Source: Panonychus citri
Taxonomy: Eukaryota; Arthropoda; Arachnida; Trombidiformes; Tetranychidae
NCBI RefSeq assembly: GCF_014898815.1
Contig: NW_026515541.1
Location: forward strand, 992,001 to 1,056,000
Direction of reading: 5' to 3'
Length of the DNA: 64,000 nucleotides
The notes beneath the pieces were generated by a model that did not search any database, was not told where the DNA came from, and worked only from the letters and a program-made list of their open reading frames with translations. The translations under genes were made by a program, and so were the position numbers. This document shows positions 1 to 10,873 of the stretch, one piece after another (position 1 is the first letter of the stretch; each line of letters begins with the position of its first letter).

Positions 1-900
1 ACTCATCAATGAACTTTCGTTGCTATGGGTTACCATGATTAACTTTTATCTTCCTCTAATAGCATCAAACGAGTTAAAATAATCATCTTTTAACGCTCTC
101 GCTTTTTTCTCTCTCCAGAGCCTTTGTTTTTTTTCCTTTCATCGTTTTCATGATTATCTTCATCATTATCATCATTTGATTCAGTTGGAACTTTTCCTAC
201 TCATAATGTGCACATGTAATTACACAAATTGGTTAGATCTTATTTTCACCATTTAGCTGCTTTATTTTCATCTTTATTATCATCCGCATCTTCATCCACC
301 TCCTCCTTACGTTTACAGCTGAGGTGATGCAGAAAGAGGGAAAGTAGAGGAAGATAAGGCAAGAGAGAGAGAGAAAAGATGATAAGAGTGAGCATGATTT
401 TTTAACGGTCATACCAAGAGAGAAAGAGAAAGTGAGAGAGAGATAATCTAATGTGGTTTGTAATAAGATGATGATAAAGACACAGGTAGTTATATCCAGA
501 GAGAGAGAGAGAGAGAGAGAGAGTGAAACTTTGTGTCAGTTTAGGTGAGAAACAAATTTTTCATCAAACTAATTGACCATTCATCATCTGTTCATATAGG
601 ATTTCATCCTCAGGGTGTTTTTTTACCTGACATCAACAACCTTATTTGTTTTAGGTCTCCATCATTGGGATGAGGATGATCAAGATCATGATGAAAACTA
701 ATTCAAATACTTTGTTGTAGTTGTTTTTTTTGCAACACTGAAAATGAAAACTTCATCAACTTGATGATAGTGATGATTATCATCATCATCATAATAGGTA
801 AACAAATGATGAATAACAGAAATAAAATATTATTCATTCATCTGAGTGTTGAAATTATCATCATCATCCTCATGAAATGAAAGATATTGTTATTCAATTC
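1..900. other. Gene-free microsatellite-rich stretch
   Basis: No credible open frame. The stretch holds scattered CT/GA tracts, including GA at 498-523, and many ATC/GAT triplets. A CAGGTAG word sits at 483-489 and TTACCTG at 623-629. Both are splice-donor-like or E-box-like words and their function is unknown. Confidence 0.7.
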
Positions 901-1380
901 ACATTCATTGATTTCTCTTTTTTTTTGTCTTCATCTTTTCCAATTTAACCTTAATAACAATCAACCCTGTTAATTGTAATTGATATCCAACATCAGTCAG
1001 CAATTACAATTAACATGATTTTTAATGATCTTTAAGTCCGGATAAATGATGCAGAAAAATAATAACAACATGATGATGAGTTTAAATTGTTCCAATCATC
1101 ATTATTACTCATTCATTTCCTGATTATTTATATGAACTTTTTTTTTCTTATTATTGTTGTAATTGTTTTTGATTGATTTTCAGTTAACAAACTAAAAAAA
1201 TCTATCAGGTTTATAACCTTGAAAATTAATTTAATCAATTGATAAAGTAAATCAATGATTTAAAATTCAAGCCACTAATTCAGAAAACAATTAAATCTGA
1301 TTTAATCAACATCCACACACTTTGATTGCTTTGATCATGATTTAAGGTACACTAAACCTTTAAGCGTAGGTTGAGAGCTT
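901..1380. other. AT-rich non-coding stretch
   Basis: No gene seen. The sequence is mostly AATTAA/TTAATC-type words with a few ATC triplets and T-runs, for example GAACTTTTTTTTTC near 1135. It resembles the other homeodomain-word-rich AT islands of the window. Confidence 0.6.
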
Positions 1381-3200
1381 GTTTGTCAACAGAGGGAGAG
1401 GGAGAGAGAAATCTTTTTTTTTTTTGCTTTTCTTCATCATCCTCATCATCATCTTACCTGAGGTTGACTATAAAATAGACACAAAAAAGGCCAAAAAAGT
1501 TCAAGAAAAACAATAGTGGGAGTGGTGCAAGCGGGGAGGCTGTGAGGAGACGAAGTCAAGAGAGAGACAAAAAGATGATGAGGATGGAGATGATTACAAA
1601 AAAAGGTGTAGATGAAGAGATGCTTTTGTTTTCTTTAAGATAAAAGATGAAAATTCACACAGGTAGAGAGAGAGAATTGAAAAGGTAATACTGTAAATAA
1701 ATAGTAACTCTCTCTCTCTCTCTCATATAAGCATATTACACATGGAGGGAGGACGAAGGTGGGGAGTGGGTTGGTGAGAGTGTCAAGAAAAGGTAAAGAA
1801 AAGAAAGTAAAGGATGAAGATGAAGATGAAGATGAGGAAAAGAACAAAAGTTATATTATATTCTCATTAGTTCGAGGCGATTTTATTTCTGAACAAAAGT
1901 TTTTTTTACTCTTTTCTCACTACGACTATCAATAAAATGACCATTGGTCAAGCAGAAAGAGAGAGAGAGAGAGATTGAGATTGAATTTAAGAAAATGGTT
2001 AAACAAAAGGGTCAAATTTACTTTTTGGTCAAAGAGCAAACAATTTACACTCTTTGCATTTAAATCACAGTAGGAGGAGGACAAGAGGTGGACATAGAGA
2101 TGAAAAAACAATTGCAATTGTATTTGTGATTGCAATCAACTGGTTAACCTTTTTTTCATCTTCCTCATCATCTTGACCAATAACAAAAACCACAAGAAGA
2201 TGAAAGCAAAAAAATAGTCATCTGGAAATTTATTATTTCTCTTTTTTCATCATCATCATTATCATCTTTCTTTGTGATTTACCTTTAATACTCCACTAAG
2301 ATGCTAAAGATGATTAGGATGAAGATGAGGATAACGAATTGGAAGCGAGAGAGAGAGAGAGAGACAAACCTTTTGTAACGAAATTGAAAGAGGACGAAAA
2401 ACAAGTTCGCTTTGCAAATGCTTGGCTAATGAATAACAATAGATGAGCAAAATTGATCAATTTTGGTGATTAAATATATTATTTGTCAATGGTCAGTAAC
2501 AATAGCCAATTGCGATTGGAATATTGTTGCTACTGTTTTCGCATTGTTATTGTTTTGTTGTTCTTGCTTGACCAGTAAGAGGGAAGATGGTCAAGGTAAG
2601 AAATTGTTTTTCTCCCTTAATATCAAGCAAAGAAAAAGTTCCAACAACACTTACGAGACTTATTCACTATCAACGACAAAGAATGAGAACGAAATAATTA
2701 ATGTGAAAACTAAATTAATTGGAACAATATTGATTATCGAATGGAAATTAATTACAATCAGGTAAAGATAATTAAATGTCATTAATTTGCATAATTAATC
2801 AATAAATCATGTAATGAATTAGGAGACTTTCCCAGCAAAATGATGAGAAAAACCTTTCGAAAGGTAAAGTCAGTTTTCATTTCCATGCGAATCATTTTTG
2901 ACTCGGATAACCCACCGTGTACACTTGAAATGTATACACACTCCACCCATGAAATTATTATCACTCTCTCACCATGTAGATGTGTATTATTTTCATCATC
3001 ATGACTCCTTCAGGTATTATCAATACGTAGATATTATTGATTACCTGTTAGCACGCAAATCTTTTTCTCGGTGGTTGAAAGTTAGAGGAGGTGGAGGTGG
3101 AAAAGGAGGTGGATAATCATCAGAGTGGGAGAGAGAGAGAGAGAGAGAGAAAAGGTAACCCACACCCTCATTTACAGTTAATGATGAGAAGGAAAGTTAA
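1381..3200. other. Purine-rich, microsatellite-rich non-coding stretch
   Basis: GA tracts lie near 1664-1674, 1708-1725 (as CT), 1957-1976, 2347-2365 and 3129-3152. GAT-derived runs account for the Ser-rich minus-strand open frame at 1635-1847. At 1454-1460 the minus strand reads a T-rich tract followed by CTCAG|GTAAG, a ratchet-like splice word. The open frames at 2463-2765 and 2898-3116 have no recognisable domain and are probably chance. Confidence 0.65.
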
Positions 3201-4180
3201 TTAAATAAATTATTCCCCAATAAATTTAATTGTTTGAATCAAAAGTGTTCCCAGTCTCATGTAATCAATTGATTTTCTTGAAACAATGTTTATCTAAGGT
3301 GATAAATGATATGTTGTCATCATAGTGATATTTAATTGCTTTTATTTTTGACATGATTATGATGATGATGATGATGATTAAAATAAGCTAATGATAATAT
3401 TGACTTTGGTTCTCACTCATTAAACATGAGAATTGAAACTTAAATGAAAAGTTCATTAGAAACCATGGTAACTGAGTTAAGGAGGAGGAGAAAAATATTA
3501 ATCAATTTTTCATTATGTTTCATTCATTTATTTGGATAAATAGTTGATTAATCATCGTCATTAGTTAACAATTTATTAATTGTAATTGTATGAGAGTCAA
3601 TGAGTGGGATTATTGTTAAATTAATGATATTGTTTAACCATTTAAGTAAATTAACTAATCACTTTTGATACCATCATTAAGCTCATTTTAATACTTTGTA
3701 TATATAATTAAGATAACATTGTAAGTAACTTAATTGTTGTCAAGTTAATTGTCAATCTAGAGGTGAAACTAATTGTTATTCAAATCTCATAAATTGTAGT
3801 GTTAAATATTCATAAATGGTTAAATGATTAGTTGATTGTTTCTTTGATTGAGAAAAGTTTATTGTTGTTGTGTTATGATAATAGTTGGAAACAATGATCA
3901 ACTAATTGGTATTGAGAAATAATTAATTAATTACTATTATTAAATTGAAACAATTTCCGTCGATAGAAATACGATTTTAATTGCTGATGATAATTAGGAT
4001 GAAAAGAATCTGTCACGATAAGATCATTTAGTGAAATTACATATTCGATGTAAAGAAAAAATTGGAGAAAAACTTTTTGTTAGAACTTTTTTTTAGACTT
4101 TTCTTGTCTTCGATTCGTTCACGTCTTGCTTATTATTATCATGGAAATAATTTATTAACATTTATTCATTTCATTTGTTA
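3201..4180. other. AT-rich island with homeodomain-type words
   Basis: No gene seen. Words of the TTAATTG, TTAATTA and TAATCA type are dense, with one (GAT)n run near 3358-3378. The island is poor in GA/CT tracts compared with its neighbours. Confidence 0.6.
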
Positions 4181-4347
4181 TTCAGTGAGGATGATGAAGA
4201 CATCATCATCATCGTCATCATTATCATCATGATGAATATTATTACTTTATAAAATTTACTCTAACCAGTAATTCTGGTGATAAAACTTTTGCTTCAGGTA
4301 AATGAACATGTTCAATTTGGTTTCTGATTCTTGATCATCATCCTCAT

Positions 4348-4349
<2 letters not shown>

Positions 4350-4385
<36 letters not shown>
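4350..4385. repeat. (CT)n microsatellite, 36 bp
   Basis: Uninterrupted TC/CT dinucleotide tract read directly. It is a polypurine/polypyrimidine mirror repeat of the GAGA-factor-site type. Confidence 0.97.
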
Positions 4386-4389
<4 letters not shown>

Positions 4390-4690
4390 AGCATCCAATT
4401 AGTATTGTCAATTTAAATGCTTCGACTTTAAGTTACATTGTCAAGAACAAGAGAAAATCAAGAAACTGAATCTACATGTTTGGAACTTCATTTAACTGAA
4501 TTGTTTTCCTTTTTTATCTTCCTCATCATCATCATTATCTTCATCTTATCAGCGATGAAGATAAGACAAAATGAAACATACGAATGATATAATTAGACGA
4601 GAAAAAAGTAGAATAACAAAAAAAAATGATGAGAGGATGATAAAAGATACATAAAGTTAAGTGAGAGTAATGAACAAGATTCTAGAATCG

Positions 4691-4704
4691 GTTGCCATAG
4701 AAAC
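4691..4704 (+). promoter_or_regulatory. Perfect RFX/X-box motif
   Basis: GTTGCCATAGAAAC matches the RFX consensus RYYNYYATRRNRAC at every position. RFX factors bind such inverted half-sites, and in animals they drive genes of ciliated sensory cells. The match is seen in the sequence. Binding and a target gene are inference, because no promoter or gene is visible nearby. Confidence 0.4.
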
Positions 4705-4997
4705 CAAGAATAAATTTCATCTTCTTTACTCCCAATTATCATTAGAATATTTTTTTCAAAATTTCATCTTCATCTATTTTTCCTCATCATTTTCAAGCTA
4801 ATATCTTCCTCATCATCATCAACCTGATGATTTGCTTGCAGGGATTTCAACAAATATCATTAAATTTTTTTGTGCTTCTCGTTTCCAAAATTGTATCAAA
4901 CAAAACACAATTGAATCAATTTCAATCATCACAATCAAATGATAATTGTAACAATTTATATCAAATGTTCAAAGAAACAACAGAAAATCACAATTAA

Positions 4998-5015
4998 AGG
5001 GCTTTTCCATTAACT
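4998..5015 (+). repeat. Left terminal inverted repeat of the MITE-like element
   Basis: AGGGCTTTTCCATTAACT, perfectly complementary to 5244-5261 and preceded by the TAA direct repeat. Confidence 0.9.
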
Positions 5016-5243
5016 AATTTTTAAAACCAATTTGATTAATCTGAATTATGGTGAGTTTTTTAGATAAGATTATCTAATCATCACTACGATTAGATTACTT
5101 GTTGGTTATTTGAAAAGCACAGTGGAAGCTACGGCAAAAAGTTAATGGAAAAGGTAAAGCTCGGTTATTTTTCACAATCAGCTGACAATTAACCAACCAG
5201 CTGATATTTTAACCAACATTCACCGAGTTTAATTCGGTTTTTC

Positions 5244-5261
5244 AGTTAATGGAAAAGCCCT
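5244..5261 (-). repeat. Right terminal inverted repeat of the MITE-like element
   Basis: AGTTAATGGAAAAGCCCT, the exact reverse complement of the left end and followed by TAA. The last 14 bases before the GCCCT end recur inside the element at 5140-5153. Confidence 0.9.
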
Positions 5262-6255
5262 TAAATTAATAAATTGTAAACTAATTGTGATTCCTTTGAT
5301 TGGTTATCAGCCCAATTATCATTAATAATGATCATGCACAATTTAATTTAATTTTTACTGTTAGTTAGCAAATAATCAATAATTATTATCATTATTATCA
5401 TCATGATAATCATCAAAAAGTTAAACATTAATTATTAATGACAATCTAATATTAAATTAATTTTTCTAGTCTATTGATTGTTGATTGTTGTTATTGTTGT
5501 TTTATCATTTATTTTAACTTAATTTTACCTTTAAAAACAATCAATGGGCTGACAAGTTTGCAATTATCATCATTAAAATGATTATAATCATTTCGTTATT
5601 GATTAACAATTGACTTTATTTTGCTCATTCTATTGGTTAGTTAACAATCAACAATAGTTTGATTATTAAATTGCAACCAATTGATTAAAATTAAATGCGA
5701 TTCCAAAACAGGATCAGAAAGAAAAGTTAATTTCTCTTTTTCTTATTCCAACAATTTACTTCAATCATGATTAACTATTATACTTTTAATCATGCAATTT
5801 AATGGGAATCATGTTTAATCATCATTAGTTAATTCATGATTACAGTAAATTGTAATGATTAAGCTTGATTATCATGATAATAATGAAGACAATTTATTAA
5901 CTATTGTTTTTTGCTTCATTTAATGATAATAATATTCACAATTAAATTGATTGTTGGTTGTTAATTGAAATGCAAAACCAAAGTTAATTGCTTTGAGTAA
6001 GATTTTTGTTACAATCATTGATTTTTAATTTAAATTGTTTTTGTATTTTGTTTTATATTGATTGTAATTAAGTGTTAATTGACTATTGATTGTTGACTTT
6101 TAATTTGATTGTCAGAAAGTGAACAAAAAACTTAGTTGATAATTTCTGTTTCGACGAGTGATTTGTTTACATGTTTAATTGTTGTTGATTGTTTGGTAAC
6201 ACTTATTGATTGTTACTGATGATTAAATGGTAGATGAATGAATTATCTCATTAAT

Positions 6256-6257
<2 letters not shown>

Positions 6258-6293
<36 letters not shown>
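6258..6293. repeat. (GA)n microsatellite, 36 bp
   Basis: Uninterrupted AG dinucleotides read directly, followed by imperfect GAG/GTGAG repeats. Confidence 0.97.
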
Positions 6294-6296
<3 letters not shown>

Positions 6297-7057
6297 TGAG
6301 AGAGATAAATTATTATTAGAACTATTATTGAATCGAGAATTCGATTAATCTATTTTGTTCTAATAGATGAAAACCATAGAGAGAGTGAGAGAGAGAGAGA
6401 GGAGACATGAGCATCTTCCTTTGCAAATGTCAGTTCAATCATCATTTCTCATCTTTCATCCTTCATCTTCATTTATTTCATTATCTTCATCATCTTATCT
6501 CTTACTTTTCCTCTTTCTTTATCTTTATCTGATAAAAGATATAAATAAAATCTGATGACCATGAAAAGTTATCTCTTGATCATCATCATCATCTTAATAT
6601 GCTCATCTTCATCTTTTTCAAGGGTTGGGTCAAATGAATGATCAGTGACCTTTATTATTATAACAGAAAGTGAATCAGGGAGAGAGTCTGAAAGTCTTTA
6701 ATTAATGTTGATTAAGCTTCAGTTGGTCAGTTTAAGAGTAAAAACTGACCCTTTTGGATTAGGAAAATTTTTCTCTCCTTCAACTGTAACAAGTGTATAA
6801 CCTTAACACTGAAGAAAAGATGAAGATGAAGATAATTATGATTATCATCATTATATTTACAATAGACATTGGGAATCTTATCCCCACCTCCCACCTCCAT
6901 CCTCATCCTTATCCCCCTCATTCTCCCTCTATGTATGTTCAACAGACTCTCTAATTAAGATTATCAAAGTTAATTATCTTCTTTCTTGTTTGAGTGTCAA
7001 TCAAATGAGAAGAAGAAAAAAGTTGAAAGAATTAAAATTAATTGTAATTGTTGGTAA

Positions 7058-7059
<2 letters not shown>

Positions 7060-7092
<33 letters not shown>

Positions 7093-7116
7093 CGATGATG
7101 ATGATGATGATGATGA
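7060..7116. repeat. Compound (GA)n(GAT)n microsatellite
   Basis: GAGAGAG with one C interruption near 7070 runs into CGATGATGATG and then GAGAGA. The same GA-then-GAT junction recurs at 56768 and 58004. Confidence 0.9.
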
Positions 7117-7260
7117 GAGAGAAAGAAAAAGTTATTATCTTCAAACAAAAGAGAAAATTGGATGAAAAGAAAGAGAAGATGATAAGAAAAATATGAGAAG
7201 ATGATGAAGATTGAGATGAAAATTATTGTATTTGAAAAGAAGAGAAAAAAAGTTTTTCCA

Positions 7261-8100
7261 TTCTCTTCATTGCAAATTAACCTCTAATTAGATATTTGTT
7301 GTTAAGTAATTAATCTAATTATGAATTATCATTTTCATTGGATGTTAATTATAATCTCACGATGGTGAAGAGATTAATTAATTATCCAACTATTAAAATC
7401 AAATTTCCAGGTAAATGTAAGAATCAAGGTAAACAAAAAAGTAGCAAAGGAAAAAAAAGTTTTCAAGTGAAAATCATATTATCGTGACTACGAAACTAAA
7501 TTACAATTAAATTAAACAAACGTAATTAATTGTAATCAGTGAGTTGATTTTAACAAACAAACAGCAAAATAAGGTGAAATTACAATTAAATTAATAAAAA
7601 ACAAATTTTCATTAACTAATTAGTAACAAAAAAAGAAACACAATTTAATTGTTAATTAAAGTAGCAAAAGAATGAAAAAAAAGTTTCGATTTAATTAAGA
7701 TTGATTTACCTTGAGAGCAGAAAAAATAATTAACCTGTAAACCAACAACCAAAGTTGATTAATTAATTGTAATTATGTTACATAGGTGAGTAATTAACAC
7801 TCCCACAATTTGAAGGCGTGTTGATAATTATCATGATAATTAATTAACAACAATAATAATAAGATTAATTAGCTGGAAATGTTTAGTGTTAAGTGTGAAA
7901 AGGTTAATTGTTATTCATTGTTTGGTAATATAATTAATGTCATGATAAGTTAATTATCATCATCATCATGGTAAATGAATTAACCGTTAAAAGTTAATTA
8001 AGTGAATCAACTTGTATTTGTAAGCTTGTTAATCATTGATGCTAATTAACAATGTTACCTTTTTTTTGTATGTTTGTTAATCAATGAAACGTTTAATCAG
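7261..8100. other. AT-rich island
   Basis: No gene seen. Dense CAATTAA/TTAATTG/TTAATTA words occur, along with A-tract-GTT words at about 7451-7461 and 7675-7684. CAGGTAAATG lies at 7408-7417. Confidence 0.6.
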
Positions 8101-10620
8101 ATTACATCATGTAAATGAGGGTGTGGGTGGGGGTGGGAGGTAGATGATGATGAGGATGATGAATAAATTAAATGAATCAAGGGAAACGGAAGCCACTTAA
8201 TTTCAATATAAGACTAATTTAAATAGCCTTTTATTTTAACCCTTTATCTTCATCCCATAGGGTATTTTTTTCATCATCTTTTCATCCTCATCCTCATCAT
8301 CATCTCTCTCTCTCTTTCATTAGCATCCTCATCATTTATTATGTAGATTTATATATAGAGTCTCTTTTGTTATTCTCGAATGTTTAATTCTCGTCGAAAG
8401 TTTTTTTTATATGTTGCAAAGAGGAGGAAGATTATATTACTTATCATCATCATCATCATCTTCGCCTTTGTGTTATTAATGAATAGATACAATCAAGTGA
8501 AAAGCTAGTTAAAGTTAATTGTCAAGCAATTTAACTAATTACAATTTTCATTAATTATTTGCAACAAGAGGGAAAAAATCAATGATAATAATGAAAATGA
8601 GTAAACACACACTTGATGCACATCCGCATCACTTTGCAAATAGCATCCTCATCCTCATCATCATCATCATCATCATCATCTGCCACCCTTATTGAGTCAA
8701 CATGAGGGGTGGATAATGAAAGCAAGACAGTCATTTATTTTCATCATCATGCTCAAGTTTCATGAATGAATAAATCAATGGACAAATCCATAGGATTTTC
8801 TTGGAATGGGAGAAGAGGATGAAGATAAGGATGAGCAAGATGAAGATGAAGATGAAGGTTAATGATGTTAACATGGAAAGTGTGACAACTTTGAATTTAA
8901 TTAATTAAGCCACAGAATTATTCAAGCTAATGGTTAATTAAATCTCTTGTACTCAGCTAATTGTGTTAAAAGGTTACCACAGATTAAAACAATCTCTCTC
9001 TCTCTCTCACACACACAACCTCTTGTCTCATCTTTAATTCACTTAATTATCATTTAAATAACTATTAGATTAACATGATAATAAAGATTAAGTAATTATC
9101 ATTTACCTAATTCTATCAAGGATAAAAACAATCAGCAACAATCATCACTTACTCTCAATAGTTTCATCACCAAAAGTGATGGAAATCAATTTTTCTCCAT
9201 CATCTCAATCACAACTATTCTTAGATTTATGAAAGATGCAAATTTCATCTTTTCCTCTTCCTCTTCCTCATCTTCATCAGATCAGATTACCAACCAATTA
9301 CTACAACAAACTCTAGCATCCTCATCCCTTTGACATCATCATCAACCTCAGGATTTTGTTACATGGTTTCAAACGAGTGCAAATATTAATATCAACTTGC
9401 AAAAACATTGTAACCTAAATTTTGAGGGAAAAAAGTTTTCTTTAATTGTAAACAATTAGTTAATCAATTGTTAATCCAGGATGATAATTATAATCCCTAC
9501 GGATGTTGATTCATGTTTGTTGTTGTTGCTACTTTTTTGATTACACAATAGACAGGATAAGCTACGAAAATGTTGAAATTGTGAGAATAGAGGAAAAAAA
9601 GTTCCAATAGAAATTCATTGGAATGAGATTGTCTCATTTTTTGTTTTTCTTTCTCAATGAATCTTCATTGTCTGTGAATAATTACAAAGTGATGAGGATA
9701 AAGTGGGTGGTGTTTAAGTGATGATGACGGTGGATGATGAAAAAAAAGGCTACGCGTGTTTAGAGAGGTAAAGAGGCGAATGATAAGTTGATGGTGATGC
9801 TGTTGATTGTTTCAATTGATGAGGATGATGAAATGGTGGAAGATGAAGACAAAAGATGAGAAAATGTTTACTCTTACCGAGAAACAATTGATAAGCATAA
9901 TAACTATTGAACATTGAAGCGTATCAGTGATTCTGTCACCAGGTATGACGAAGTGATGACGATGATGATGAAGATGAAGATGAGGTAATAGGAGGTGGTT
10001 TTGTTGGTTTACCTTGTTTCATATCTTCATAATCATCATCCAACATCATTATTATCATCATATTATATGTATCAAAGTCTATGTAACCATGTAAACAAAA
10101 AGGATGCGGTTGACAAGATTTTGTTGGGATAGTCATGATTGAATGATATTTTAACAGGTAAACAGGTCTTAAGGTGCTGATGGTGATGATTGAGGAGGGA
10201 TGATAAAAGATGAAGATAATTTAAGGTTAAATCTTTTTACTGTCTGACCCAGAGGGATGATAACCCTCTTTCTCTTTCTTTTTTTTCTTTCTTTCTTTAG
10301 ACTACTACTACACCATTCATCTTTGTTGGGTAAAGATGAGAAAACAAGTTCTGATAAGAACTTTTCCTTAGAGCATCATCATCATCATCTCACTCACTCA
10401 CTATTTCGCGCTCATCCTTTTTATCTTCTTTCCTTTCCTAGCTCTCTCTCTCTCTCTTTCTTTCTTAATCACTCTCACTCATCGGCTCACCCACTGTCTC
10501 TCTCATTTTGTCCCGAAAAAAACTAAGCCAAAGCAATTTGTAAAGAATCAACAAAACTAATTTCTTACTCGGATTGACGATGCGTTTATATGGTTTCAAG
10601 GTTTAGCCTCGACTCAATGG

Positions 10621-10678
<58 letters not shown>

Positions 10679-10800
10679 AAAAGATATGAGAGCAAAGATG
10701 ATAACAAGCTAGTGAGAGTAAGAGAGAGGGAGAGAGAGAGAGAGAGAGGAAGATGATGAGAAAAGATTAAGTTGACAACGATTTTCTTGTTTATTCTTGT
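8101..10800. other. Mixed microsatellite-rich non-coding stretch
   Basis: ATC/GAT arrays occur, for example CAT repeats at about 8655-8680, together with the 52-bp GA tract at 10624-10675 and T-rich pyrimidine runs. CAGGTAA lies at 10155. The word AGCATCCTCATC recurs near 8323, 8642 and 9317. The open frames at 9936-10136 and 10257-10526 are Ser/His/Leu-rich repeat translations. Confidence 0.65.
10624..10675. repeat. (GA)n microsatellite, 52 bp
   Basis: Uninterrupted GA dinucleotides read directly. More GA-rich DNA follows at about 10722-10750. Confidence 0.97.
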
Positions 10801-10836
10801 GACTTATTCATTTTACCTTTTTTCATCCTCATCTTT

Positions 10837-10873
<37 letters not shown>

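Larger units (their letters stand above)
4181..4850. other. Microsatellite-rich stretch containing an X-box-like site
   Basis: ATC and CT repeats dominate, with a 36-bp CT tract at 4350-4385. A polypyrimidine-like CTTTTGCTTCAG|GTAAAT lies around 4285-4303. A perfect RFX X-box match is at 4691-4704 and is listed separately. No gene seen. Confidence 0.65.
4998..5261. mobile_element. MITE-like non-autonomous DNA transposon, PIF/Harbinger-type ends
   Basis: The 264-bp element begins with AGGGCTTTTCCATTAACT (4998-5015) and ends with its exact reverse complement (5244-5261), a perfect 18-bp terminal inverted repeat. It is flanked by the direct repeat TAA (4995-4997 and 5262-5264), the 3-bp target duplication typical of PIF/Harbinger insertions. 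A 5-bp TTAAA duplication flanking GGGC ends is an alternative reading. There is no transposase frame inside, so it would need a partner in trans. An internal copy of the terminal word, AGTTAATGGAAAAG, lies at 5140-5153. CTCGGT and ACCGAG near 5160 and 5222 could pair. Intact ends and flanks suggest a fairly recent insertion. I saw no second copy in the window. The superfamily assignment is inference. Confidence 0.75.
4851..6250. other. AT-rich island hosting a MITE-like insertion
   Basis: No coding sequence. Outside the element at 4998-5261 the sequence is dense in TTAATT, TGATTA, CAATTAA and TTGATTGTTGATTGTTG-type words. A ctagt/ttaat-rich run fills 5460-6240. Confidence 0.6.
6251..7260. other. 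GA- and GAT-rich non-coding stretch
   Basis: The stretch contains the GA tract 6258-6293, a compound (GA)n(GAT)n run around 7060-7116 and ATC triplets. Open frames here are repeat translations with Arg-Glu runs and poly-Met. No gene seen. Confidence 0.7.

Noticed and set aside
8655..8680. Possible CRISPR-like or satellite array in the ATC/GAT runs
   Set aside because: These are simple triplet repeats without spacers. No regular longer unit is visible.
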